64,000 bases of DNA, taken from the NCBI RefSeq assembly GCF_001507545.1, contig NZ_LQBP01000013.1, forward strand, positions 28,834-92,833. Reading direction: 5' to 3'. This document shows positions 8,407-16,593 of this stretch, piece by piece. Source of the DNA: Ruegeria profundi. Its GTDB lineage: Bacteria; Pseudomonadota; Alphaproteobacteria; Rhodobacterales; Rhodobacteraceae. The notes under the pieces are model-generated. The model was not told the DNA's origin. It made no database searches and worked only from the letters and a program-made list of their open reading frames with translations. The first letter of the stretch is position 1, and every line of letters starts with the position of its first letter. The position numbers and the translations under genes are program-made.

Positions 8407-8431
8407 AATTTTACCAAAGGAATCCAATGCA

Positions 8432-9112
8432 ATGCGTATCCTTCTTGCAATCGTGGCGCTGACAATCATGGCGACCAAGCCTGCTGCTGCCGTTGAATCC
8501 GACTATCTCGATTGGGCAAGCCTTGTCGATGTGTCGGCCCAAGATTTCAAGGATCCGTTCCGCGATCTTGACCCAGACACGCTGGGAGATCTCGTAAGGT
8601 ATGCCCGGTTACAAGCGCGGCTGGAAGCGGCAGATATGGACGACGCCACGAGCGACGAATTGTACACGCGCATCGCCGAAACCCGCGAGACGCTGGAAAA
8701 TGCCGGTATCGATATCGAATGGCTACTTTCACAGCGTTGGGAGGTCGCCGAACGCCGCCGCACCGCCGCGCTTGCTGTGAATCCGGACCTTGATGGTAAA
8801 GAGGTGGAAATTGGCGGATTTGTTGTTCCCGCCCCGCCAATGGAGGATGGTACACCCACCGCCTATTTGGTGCCCGAGCGTGGCATGTGCGCGCATATTC
8901 CACCACCACCTCCCAACCAACTCCTGCGGATCGTTGCTTCCGAGTTGCCCGAGTTCCAGCGCATCCACGAACCGGTGATCGTGCGGGGACGCCTCACGGC
9001 CGTTGAGACCAACCGTGAGGTTTTCGTGGTTGATGGCCCGGTTCCGATGTGGAGCGCGTGGACCATCGACAACGCGTCCCTCGAAATCTTCAAACCCAAG
9101 GCCGATGAGTGA
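8432..9112 (+). CDS. Secreted DUF3299 protein
   Basis: A 226-residue protein. ATG 8432 gives a signal peptide (MRILLAIVALTIMATKPAAA) and has AAAGGA upstream; the longer frame from 8366 adds an implausible lead. The first half is a charged helical region (LRDLVRY-type, ARLEAADMDDATSDELYTRI). The second half is DUF3299: VEIGGFVVPAP, YLVPERGMCAHIPPPPPNQ, and a closing strand EVFVVDGPVPMW. The family hallmark G-x-C-x-H-x-P-x-PPPNQ, with its Cys and His, suggests metal binding. From memory, DUF3299 genes accompany zinc-uptake or exporter genes in other proteobacteria; this is unverified. Here it sits between amidohydrolase genes and shares an operon with a transporter carrying the same domain, which suggests periplasmic metal delivery. 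Confidence 0.8.
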   Translation: MRILLAIVALTIMATKPAAAVESDYLDWASLVDVSAQDFKDPFRDLDPDTLGDLVRYARLQARLEAADMDDATSDELYTRIAETRETLENAGIDIEWLLSQRWEVAERRRTAALAVNPDLDGKEVEIGGFVVPAPPMEDGTPTAYLVPERGMCAHIPPPPPNQLLRIVASELPEFQRIHEPVIVRGRLTAVETNREVFVVDGPVPMWSAWTIDNASLEIFKPKADE

Positions 9113-9222
9113 CAGGGGGCCATCGCCACTTCTTTTTGCGAATTTGACGCTTTGTTACTTGAAAGCGCGAGAGCCCAAATTTGCAGACCTGCATTTGCAA
9201 CACTTAGAAGAAAGGAATTGCC

Positions 9223-10551
9223 GTGCATCTCCTCAAATTGACATCCGTTACGTGTGCAGCGCTTTTGACAACCGCCGCGGTCGCGCAAGAAGAGGCCCCT
9301 GCACGCACTCTCTTCACCAACGTGAATATCTACGACGGCGTGACCCCCAAGTTGGTCATGGATGCGCACGTCTTGGTGGAAGGCAACCTGATCGCCGAAG
9401 TCTCGACTGATCCGATCGACGCAGCTGGGGCGACGGTGATTGACGGAGGGGGGCGCACGCTAACCCCTGGATTGAGTGATATGCACGTTCATTTGCAACT
9501 CGTAACGGCAGCACCGTCGCTTGAGTTCATGCGGGCGCAGGAGGTGCATCTTCGCATGGTTCCGATCGCCGAAGACATGCTCATGCGCGGCTTCACCACG
9601 GTGCGGGACGCCTGCGGCAACACCCACGGGCTGCGGGAAACTATCAACGATGGCACGCTCATCGGGCCACGTATCATCTCGTCCGGGGCCTGCATCGGCG
9701 GATGGTCGAGCCACGCCGATTTCATGGCTGACACCTCCGTCAAAGGGCAGACCAACGTCGAGGCCATCGGCTTTTCCTCAATTGCGGATGGGCCTGACGA
9801 AATTCGCGAAGCGATCCGTCGTGAGATGCGGCAGGGTGCGAGCTTCATCAAGTTGATGATCGGTGGTGGCATTGCATCCACCTACGATCCACTTGACGTG
9901 ACGACTATGTCGCTCGAGGAGATCGAAGCTGCTGTAGACGAGACGGAACGCTGGGGCACTTACGCGACCGCGCATATCAATACCGATGCGTCTGTCGGTC
10001 TCGCGCTGGATGCCGGGATGCGCACGTTTGAGCATCTGCTGCTAACCAGTCCGGAGATGATGGCCCGCGTGAAGGAAGAAGTCGAGATCTACAGTATCCA
10101 GACGGCTGTGGTCGATGGCCTGGGGTCGAACCCGGTCTTCGTGACGCCTGCCGCTGTCGCTAAGGCGCAGTTTGTCGAAGCAAACGCAAGCAAGGCCTTT
10201 GAAGCGGCAAAAGCCCTGGACATACCGATGTCGTTCGGCGTGGACAGCTATGGATCTCTGGAGGCGTTTCGGTTCAACAGTCAGGCCATCACCGTGCGCA
10301 AGAATCTGTTCTCCAACGATGTGATCCTCGAGATGATGTTTCAGAACAATCGGAAGCTTATGGAGATGTCCGGGGCGCGTCTGCCTTACCGGGATGGCCC
10401 ACTCGCCATCATTGAGCCAGGCGCCTATGCGGATATCCTGCTCGTCGACGGAGATCCGACTGAAGATGTGGCTGTCTTCTCCGACTGGGAGAACAATATC
10501 GATCTGGTGATGAAAGACGGCGTGATCTACAGGGCTGAGCTGGCAGAATGA
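9223..10551 (+). CDS. Secreted metal-dependent amidohydrolase (paralog 3)
   Basis: A 442-residue enzyme starting at GTG 9223, with AGAAAGGA a few bases upstream and a signal peptide ending TTAAVAQ. Ligands: His88 and His90 (DMHVH), Lys210 (FIKLMIGGG), His251 (TAHIN), His271 (FEHLL), Asp341 (FGVDSYG). It is the most divergent of the three: the first motif reads MHVH rather than HSH, and the glycine loop IGGGIAS differs from AGGGVAS. Its end overlaps the porin start by four bases (ATGA), so enzyme and porin are coupled in translation, which links hydrolysis to outer-membrane uptake. Substrate unknown; an amide, lactam or cyclic peptide-like compound would suit the fold. Confidence 0.85.
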   Translation: MHLLKLTSVTCAALLTTAAVAQEEAPARTLFTNVNIYDGVTPKLVMDAHVLVEGNLIAEVSTDPIDAAGATVIDGGGRTLTPGLSDMHVHLQLVTAAPSLEFMRAQEVHLRMVPIAEDMLMRGFTTVRDACGNTHGLRETINDGTLIGPRIISSGACIGGWSSHADFMADTSVKGQTNVEAIGFSSIADGPDEIREAIRREMRQGASFIKLMIGGGIASTYDPLDVTTMSLEEIEAAVDETERWGTYATAHINTDASVGLALDAGMRTFEHLLLTSPEMMARVKEEVEIYSIQTAVVDGLGSNPVFVTPAAVAKAQFVEANASKAFEAAKALDIPMSFGVDSYGSLEAFRFNSQAITVRKNLFSNDVILEMMFQNNRKLMEMSGARLPYRDGPLAIIEPGAYADILLVDGDPTEDVAVFSDWENNIDLVMKDGVIYRAELAE

Positions 10552-11750
10552 AACTTGCTCGCACTCTTTGTCGGGCGATTTTTCTCGTCGTGTTGTCGCC
10601 TCTCGCCCAGCCGGCGGTTGCGCAAGAAGGAGGCCTGTCCGGCCCATCCTCGACCGCGGCGGATCTCACGCCCGGAGATGGCTTGACGAACCCGCAATTT
10701 CGCTCGGATTTCCCACGCAATGCGCTTCCCGGCTTTTACGCATGGAAGGACGGGCTTGCCGAGCGGGGCGTGAAACTAGGCTTTGACTATCTCGCGCTAG
10801 GTCAGTGGTCCGACAGCGACCTTGGATCGGGAAACGCCTCCAGTGGCATCGCGCGCTTCTTCGGAACGCTCGCTGCAGGTGGCGGGCATTCATTCACGTT
10901 CAAGATCGAGAACCGGCAGGCCTATGGCAGTGTGGCCCCGCAATTTTTTGGGTTTGACGGCGGTGCAGTTTCGATCACAGGAACAGCATTCAACGACAGC
11001 GGAACGATCCTTACCAACCTTTTCTGGACCTACCGGAATCCTGACGGCCGGTTCACGCTTCAGGCCGGGCAGATCGACGTCACCGACTTCCTCGATGTCT
11101 ACGGGCTGGTCAGCCCCTATACTGCGTTCCAGAACCTCGCCTTCAACACCAATCCCACGATCAACGCGCCGAATCCCGGCCTCGGCATCGCTGCCGGGGT
11201 CGCGCTCGGCTCCAATTTCTACGCTGTCGCCAGCATCGCCGATGCCAATGCCGACCCGTCCGAGCCGGATACGCGAGTTTTCTCCGATGGCGAGACCTTC
11301 AAGAGCCTAGAGATCGGATACACGAGCGGCCAGGACCGCATCTATTTCGACAATATCCACCTCACCGTCTGGCAATCCGATGCCAGCGAGGAACTCGACC
11401 GCGCTGAAGATTACGGGGCCGCGCTGTCTGCGTCGTGGTTCATTGACAATACCTGGATGCCGTTCATTCGATATGGTGTGTCCGAAGGGACAGCTGCGCT
11501 CTACGAACGGTCTCTTTCAACAGGCATCGGCTGGTATGGACGCAATACTGACGTCGCGGGTCTTGGCTTGAACTGGGCAGAGGCCAAGGGCTTTGACGAC
11601 ACGCAGTTCACGGCCGAGGCCTTCTACCGGTTCTCGATTTCGCCCGGCCTGCAGATCACGCCTTCTGTCCAGTACATCTCCGATCCTCTCCTCGATACAA
11701 GCCAGGACGACATTCTTCTCGTCGGCTTGCGCGCGCGGGTTCTTTTCTGA
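10548..11750 (+). CDS. Outer-membrane porin, OprB-like
   Basis: A 400-residue protein with signal peptide (cut near QPAVAQ) and alternating-residue beta strands through to the C-terminal aromatic strand (ILLVGLRARVLF, ending in Phe as outer-membrane proteins do). Segments such as NLFWTYRNPDGRFTLQAGQID and GLNWAEAKGFDDTQFTAEAFYRF resemble carbohydrate-selective (OprB-family) porins. It begins inside the stop of amidohydrolase 3, so it is part of the same transcript. The likely job is to admit the hydrolase substrate, or let products pass, through the outer membrane. Family is fairly clear; sugar specificity should not be assumed because OprB relatives carry other solutes. Confidence 0.75.
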   Translation: MKLARTLCRAIFLVVLSPLAQPAVAQEGGLSGPSSTAADLTPGDGLTNPQFRSDFPRNALPGFYAWKDGLAERGVKLGFDYLALGQWSDSDLGSGNASSGIARFFGTLAAGGGHSFTFKIENRQAYGSVAPQFFGFDGGAVSITGTAFNDSGTILTNLFWTYRNPDGRFTLQAGQIDVTDFLDVYGLVSPYTAFQNLAFNTNPTINAPNPGLGIAAGVALGSNFYAVASIADANADPSEPDTRVFSDGETFKSLEIGYTSGQDRIYFDNIHLTVWQSDASEELDRAEDYGAALSASWFIDNTWMPFIRYGVSEGTAALYERSLSTGIGWYGRNTDVAGLGLNWAEAKGFDDTQFTAEAFYRFSISPGLQITPSVQYISDPLLDTSQDDILLVGLRARVLF

Positions 11751-11920
11751 TGACGCGGAGAGGTCACGACCATGCAAGGCACGCCCGACAATCTCCAGTC
11801 ACGAGAAGCGACCGTCGCTTCGCACATGGCAGAGCGCGCGGGGTCTTTCGGCGCTTCTCCAGGCTGCTGGCGCTGCCAGCCGGCCTCGGGCGCGTAAGCA
11901 GGTTGAAAGGGGATCACAAG

Positions 11921-13426
11921 GTGCTCAATAGAATTCGCATCCAAGGGTTTTCTGTTCAAGTACTCGCCTTGCTGCTTTGCACCATCGCGTTTTCGAACAG
12001 TTCCGAGGCGCAGTCGCCCGAGACGATCACATGGGATGCTCTGGTTCCGGGAGTGCTGGCGGAAGACGCCAGTGGCTCCCCTGACGGCGGACCGGCCTCG
12101 GATGAGCCGGTGCGCGATGGCCAAACAGTGCTTCCGCATTCCAACGCTTTTGACCCTCTGTCCGCAGGAGACGTCGTCGTAGAGGAATGGGAAGAGAGTG
12201 CATTTCGAGTTGCACAACGGCTTCTGAGCACGTCGGTCACAATCGATGGCTACGTGTTGCCTCTTGCCAGTGAGCAAGGCCGCGTTATCGAGTTCCTCCT
12301 CGTGCCGTGGGTCGGAGCCTGCATTCACACCCCCGCACCTCCGCCGAACCAGATCATCCATGTGTCTTATCCGAATGGCCTGAGCCTCGATCAGGACTTT
12401 GACGCCGTTCGTCTGACCGGGACATTGGTCTCCGAACCGGCCGATCACCGCCTCTATCTGGTCGATGGACAGCGGGATATTCCGGTCTCCTACGCCTTGG
12501 TCGACGCTGCCGAGGCCGGTCCGCCGGGAAAGGTGGTCGCCTCGTCCGTGGATGACATCCCGTTGGCGGCACGCACTCAGATCTGGATCGGTACCCTCTT
12601 TACCGAAAGCATGACTGCATTCGGCAGGGATGGCTCATGGAGCGCGCTCGGCTTCGCCCTGGTGATCTCGTTCGCATATGGGGCATTGCACACGCTCGGC
12701 CCCGGCCATGGCAAGGCGGTTGTGGTGTCGTTTTTCGTGGGCAGCGGGGGCAGCCTCTCCCGCGGCCTGTCGATGGGTACACGTATCGCGGTCTTTCATG
12801 TTCTGTCGGCAATCCTGGTCGTGCTCCTGCTCGACTTCGCGGTTCGTAAGGCAACAGGGGCCGCACCCTCGGATTATCGTGCTATACGGCTGGGAAGCTA
12901 TGCACTGATCATCCTGATCGGCGCGGTCATGCTGTGGCAAGCGCTGGCAGCGATCCGCATACGAAAAGGCGCCGCTGCATCTGGGGCGCATGACCACAGC
13001 CACGACCGTCACGGCCACAGCGGGTGTGCCGCCTGTAGCGCAGCATCCGCCCAGAAGGGCAGTGGCTGGGTCGCGGCGGCGGTCGGTGTTGTGCCCTGCA
13101 CCGGGGCCTTGCTCGTGATGCTCTTCGGGCTGGCAAACGACCTCGTGCTGCCTGCGATTGCGATGGTTGTAGCCATCTCGGCAGGCATGGCAATGGCTAT
13201 GTCGGCCATTGGCATCACCGCCCTCTGGGGTCGCGCCTGGGCCGAGCGCCGCCTAGGAACCAACGATGCCCGACGCGCCCGCGTGGAATCCGGCGCACGC
13301 CTCGCCGGAGCGAGCTGCGTTCTGCTGATCGGCCTGTTGCTGTTCTGGACCACATACACGCAGGAACAGACGTTGGCCGTTCCAGAAATCACACTTGCCG
13401 AACGCTCAGAATTTCCTTCAGACTGA
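11921..13426 (+). CDS. DUF3299 domain fused to NicO/RcnA-type Ni/Co transporter
   Basis: About 501 residues from GTG 11921, which has GAAAGGGGA upstream and gives a signal-like N-terminus (VLALLLCTIAFSNSSEA). An ATG at 11750 overlapping the porin stop would add 57 basic residues. Domain order: signal region; periplasmic DUF3299 (VTIDGYVLPLA, then GACIHTPAPPPNQ at about 132-144, then YLVDGQRDIPV); then a six-helix NicO permease with HTLGPGHGKAV (about 257-266), a His-rich loop HDHSHDRHGH (about 356-367) and GVVPCTGALL (about 389-398). RcnA/NicO proteins move Ni2+ or Co2+ across the inner membrane. The fusion ties a candidate periplasmic metal binder to a metal permease. Direction and metal are not settled by sequence. 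Confidence 0.85.
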   Translation: MLNRIRIQGFSVQVLALLLCTIAFSNSSEAQSPETITWDALVPGVLAEDASGSPDGGPASDEPVRDGQTVLPHSNAFDPLSAGDVVVEEWEESAFRVAQRLLSTSVTIDGYVLPLASEQGRVIEFLLVPWVGACIHTPAPPPNQIIHVSYPNGLSLDQDFDAVRLTGTLVSEPADHRLYLVDGQRDIPVSYALVDAAEAGPPGKVVASSVDDIPLAARTQIWIGTLFTESMTAFGRDGSWSALGFALVISFAYGALHTLGPGHGKAVVVSFFVGSGGSLSRGLSMGTRIAVFHVLSAILVVLLLDFAVRKATGAAPSDYRAIRLGSYALIILIGAVMLWQALAAIRIRKGAAASGAHDHSHDRHGHSGCAACSAASAQKGSGWVAAAVGVVPCTGALLVMLFGLANDLVLPAIAMVVAISAGMAMAMSAIGITALWGRAWAERRLGTNDARRARVESGARLAGASCVLLIGLLLFWTTYTQEQTLAVPEITLAERSEFPSD

Positions 13427-13810
13427 CGGCAGATTTCCATGACTTCCAACCCTGAGCTCAAACATAATACTAGAAAACAGTGGCTTAGTTCGTTGAGCAC
13501 GTTCGACCCCGGTCCTATCCCCTCCATCAATTGGCTGCTATCCTGTAGTGAGCCGTCAACGGACGAACGTAGCTAGATGACTGTTTCGTCCGCACTGTGG
13601 TCCTTGCCCCATTTTCAGCCAAGGTCCGCTGTCTGTAGAAGCGGTCGCTCGTTTATAGGTCCTGACCCTAATAGCGGTACCCTGCTCAAATCGTCAATAA
13701 GCGCTAACCTAAGTTATTGGATCACGACGTATTTTTCTGGGTGGGTGACCTACTACGGTAGATGCTGTGAGTGATTGAAGCCCGCGCGCAAATTTTAAAT
13801 ACAGACTCTG
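13427..13810. other. Intergenic stretch with possible IS5 end
   Basis: 384 bases between two convergent genes. No gene is seen. GTCCTGACCCTAA at 13659-13671 repeats the sequence just after the IS5 transposase remnant (4093-4105), with a similar base context before it, so an IS5-type end may lie here. No clear terminator. Confidence 0.35.
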
Positions 13811-15004
13811 CTATTGCTCGGCGGCCGATTTCACGATTTTCCTGCCGCCGCTTGATAAAAAGTCAGCCCAGCGTTCAGTTAGTGCATGCCGTTGCTCGAG
13901 AAAATCTGTTCGCCGATAGGCTCGAACCACGCCAGAGTCGGTTGTGTGTCCCAGCATTGCTTCTGCAACTTCGTGCGGTGCGTCGGTCGCTTCAGCCAGC
14001 CAGTCGCGAAGGCTACTTCGGAAGCCGTGCGGGCGGGCGTCCAGTTTGCGACGTTCCATCATCCGCGAGAGTGTCATATCAGAGATCACGCCCTGCCGAT
14101 TATTCGGAAAAAGGAAACCATTTCTGGAATGCGGTAGGGCAAGGTCGATAACGCGACGCGATTCCTGCGAAAGCGGCACTCGAAAATCGCTGGTGGCTCC
14201 TTTGCGCCCTTTCATGAACTCTCCCGGAATAGTCCAAACATTTCCTGAAATCTGATCGGTCTTGATAAAGCGCAGAGGTTTAGAGCGAACGCCTGTTAGG
14301 ATGAGCAACCTCATTGCCAAATTCGAGAGAGACGGTTCCTCCAAGGTTTCGTAGAAATTGGGAACTTCGCTCCACGGCATTGCAGGGATATGTTTCGGCT
14401 GATGACGGGACTTGCCCAATAGTGCCTTGGCTTTATCCGTCGCCTGAAGATCAACGTCCAACCCGAGCGCCGCCGCATGGCGAAAAACAATGCTTAGCCG
14501 GTTCATCGCCTTTCGCGCTGTATCGGCCTTTGTGTGCCAGATTGGAGCCAGCGTGTCGCGAATGTCGCGCTGGTCAATATCTGTTATCGGTACCTTCCCG
14601 AGCTTGGGCAGCACATGCCCATTTAGCGGTGAGAGCCAACGACCAGCTTTTCCATCACCTTTGAGTTCTGCCTTTCTCGCTTCGAATGCTTCTGCAGTCA
14701 GAACCGCAAGTGAAACACCTTCTCGCCGCGCCGCACGTGCCTCTGCTTCACGCTCTTTTACTGGATCGCGGCCTTCCGCAGCGACAGAGCGCCATCGCTG
14801 CGCAGCACTACGGGCATTCGCAAGAGAAAGAGTTGGGTAACCGCCAAGGCCCATTTCGCGTCTTCGACCGTGCACGGTTACGCGCAGCACCCACTGCGCT
14901 CCGCCGTCTTCTCGTTTGACGAGCCAAAGTCCAGCTCCGTCACAGTGTTTGCCCGTTGGCGCAGTTTTAGCAAATGAAGCTGACAGTCTGTTTGTTGCCC
15001 GCAT
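13811..15004 (-). CDS. int: Tyrosine site-specific integrase, P4/DUF4102 type
   Basis: About 397 residues from ATG 15004 (an in-frame ATG at 15082 adds 26 unusual residues). N-terminal DUF4102 arm-binding domain: GKHCDGAGLWLVKREDGGAQ, WVLRVTVHGRRREMGLGGYP. Then a SAM-like core-binding region and the catalytic domain with Arg in LLILTGVRSKPLRF, the H-x-x-R box in RPHGFRSSLRDWL, LGHT, and the nucleophile Tyr in VRAYRRTDFLEQR. Such enzymes insert islands at tRNA or tmRNA 3' ends; tRNA-Met lies 450 bases away with its 3' end facing this gene. It appears complete. The matching far att site would be left of the window. Confidence 0.85.
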   Translation of the reverse strand: MRATNRLSASFAKTAPTGKHCDGAGLWLVKREDGGAQWVLRVTVHGRRREMGLGGYPTLSLANARSAAQRWRSVAAEGRDPVKEREAEARAARREGVSLAVLTAEAFEARKAELKGDGKAGRWLSPLNGHVLPKLGKVPITDIDQRDIRDTLAPIWHTKADTARKAMNRLSIVFRHAAALGLDVDLQATDKAKALLGKSRHQPKHIPAMPWSEVPNFYETLEEPSLSNLAMRLLILTGVRSKPLRFIKTDQISGNVWTIPGEFMKGRKGATSDFRVPLSQESRRVIDLALPHSRNGFLFPNNRQGVISDMTLSRMMERRKLDARPHGFRSSLRDWLAEATDAPHEVAEAMLGHTTDSGVVRAYRRTDFLEQRHALTERWADFLSSGGRKIVKSAAEQ

Positions 15005-15082
15005 TTTTATCCACCCTAATATCCACCTTACCCTATTGGATGGTTCTAAACGCGGCAAGACAAGTTCGGACAGTTTATTCAT

Positions 15083-15458
15083 CTAAATCAACGTAATAGA
15101 TTGGGAATCTGCACAGGAACGAACAATCTCATACAGGTTGCATGTGCCGCCCCCGGCACCATTTGCTCACTGAGGCATATCACGCCAGGAAAATGGATTT
15201 CTTTTGATCTAGATTTGTTTAATAGGCATTCGGTGTAGGGCGCTTTTGACGCGTGAGAACGCTAGACCGTTAGACGCCGTATTGCTCAAATCGGTGCAGT
15301 ACTCATAAAACGACCAGCGCTGATAAATATGCGGAAAATCGAACCAAATTGTCCGAAAGCTACCGCGGTGCTTTGGGGGTAGGGTAAGGGTTCCCAACTA
15401 TAACCCGAACCGAGAAAGATTACTGCGGCAAGGTGGTCAAATTTTTGAATGAAGTGAA
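15083..15458. other. Intergenic region between integrase and tRNA-Met; possible att region
   Basis: 376 bases without a gene. A perfect short hairpin, GTGCCG-CCCC-CGGCAC, lies at 15144-15159 and is followed by CATTT, giving a CCA-like 3' end on the plus strand. It stands about 140 bases upstream of the integrase start, the usual distance of an att core, but I could not fit a T-arm to it and do not call it an RNA gene. Confidence 0.35.
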
Positions 15459-15535
15459 TGGTAGCGGAGGAGGGACTTGAACCCCCGACACGCGGATTAT
15501 GATTCCGCTGCTCTAACCAACTGAGCTACTCCGCC
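15459..15535 (-). tRNA. tRNA-Met (CAT anticodon), elongator type
   Basis: Minus-strand 77-mer with acceptor GGCGGAG pairing CTCCGCT (last pair G-U), D arm GCTC/GAGC, anticodon stem GCGGA/TCCGC enclosing ATCATAA (anticodon CAT), T loop GTTCAAGTC and encoded CCA (TGG at 15459-15461 on the plus strand). Its 3' end faces the integrase, making it a plausible island target. Confidence 0.95.
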
Positions 15536-15581
15536 ATGAGTGAGAGGCGATTTAAGCGAGGGGCTTGATAGGGTCAAGAGG

Positions 15582-15616
15582 AAAACACGGTCGATGTCGG
15601 ATTCTTTTCGACCGTG
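15582..15616 (-). terminator. Rho-independent terminator after the hydrolase gene
   Basis: On the minus strand CACGGTCGA (15616-15608) pairs perfectly with TCGACCGTG (15594-15586) over a 13-base loop and is followed by TTTTCC. It begins two bases past the stop of the alpha/beta hydrolase at 15618 and ends that leftward transcript before tRNA-Met. Confidence 0.75.
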
Positions 15617-15617
15617 G

Positions 15618-16592
15618 TCACGTGTTTTCAGATGGCGATGATTGTTCGGTTTGATTGGCGTCTGCAATCCGGCGGATAAAGGCGGCACAGGCGTCGGGCC
15701 TTGTGATCAGGATCATGTGGCCAGCTCCATCGATCTGTTCGTGGGTCAGGCCGAACCGGGTCATTGTTTCACCATGTGTGTCCGGTGAAAGGATCGCGTC
15801 CTGCGCACCGTAGAGAATACCTCCGGGCACGGATAGCTCACCATATCCGTCTGCTTGTGCTGCGATACTGTCATCAACACCGACAACATCTTGCGAGCCG
15901 GTGATAAAGGCCGACGGCCGCAGACCAAGCGCGCCACCTGCGCGATCCAAAAAATCCTCGGGCGCAGGTTCAGGGTCGAAAACGGTGCTTAGGGCATGAT
16001 GCGCGGTTTTGGCAGCAAGCGGCACGGCCAGTGTGTTACCGATCAGTTTTCTGAGCCACTCGGAACGCATCTCCATCGGTTTGAACACCTGAGGGGTGGC
16101 AGAAAGCTTGTGTGTCAGGGGTGCCAGAAGGGCCAGCGCCTTGGTCTTTTCCGGGTGATCCAACGCCATGGCCAAAGACACTGCACCACCAAGGGAATGG
16201 CCCACCAGAACCGCGTCGCTGACGCCTTTGATATCCAGAAACTCCTGTATCATACGCGCCTGTTCAGGCAGACAGCCCAGATCGGCCCTGTCGCGGGTCG
16301 AATAGCCACAGCCCGGCCGGTCGAGTGCTATGACGTGATAGTCACCTGCTAGCATATCCACCAGCGCGTAGGTGAAATGTTGCAGCTGCCCGGCTAACCC
16401 GTGGATCATCACGATGGTCTGTTTAGACGGATGGCCGCGTTCCACGTAATGGATGCTGCCGCCCTCTACCGGTGTGATGTCGCCAAGCTGCGGTACGCGC
16501 GTATACCCTTGGGCGGTCAGCTTTCGGGTCCATAGGTTCATGCCAACCAAGAACGCAACGATCAGCAGGACGATAATCAGCAAAGTGGTCAT
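15618..16592 (-). CDS. Alpha/beta hydrolase, membrane-anchored
   Basis: About 324 residues from ATG 16592, one base after the stop of the flavin monooxygenase, so the two are cotranscribed. An N-terminal hydrophobic helix (TLLIIVLLIVAFLVGMNLW) anchors it in the inner membrane. The fold is marked by the oxyanion HGLAGQLQHF, the nucleophile elbow GHSLGGAVSLAMAL (Ser) and a late GAGHMILITRPDA (His), with an Asp expected before it (GAQDAILSPDTHG). As partner of a Baeyer-Villiger-type monooxygenase, it could open the ester or lactone that such an enzyme makes; the pairing is common. Substrate unknown. A strong terminator follows directly. Confidence 0.8.
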   Translation of the reverse strand: MTTLLIIVLLIVAFLVGMNLWTRKLTAQGYTRVPQLGDITPVEGGSIHYVERGHPSKQTIVMIHGLAGQLQHFTYALVDMLAGDYHVIALDRPGCGYSTRDRADLGCLPEQARMIQEFLDIKGVSDAVLVGHSLGGAVSLAMALDHPEKTKALALLAPLTHKLSATPQVFKPMEMRSEWLRKLIGNTLAVPLAAKTAHHALSTVFDPEPAPEDFLDRAGGALGLRPSAFITGSQDVVGVDDSIAAQADGYGELSVPGGILYGAQDAILSPDTHGETMTRFGLTHEQIDGAGHMILITRPDACAAFIRRIADANQTEQSSPSENT

Positions 16593-16593
16593 C

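Noticed and set aside
15144..15161. tRNA or tmRNA gene ending in CACCA
   Set aside because: The hairpin is real, but no T-arm, D-arm or anticodon arm can be fitted around it.
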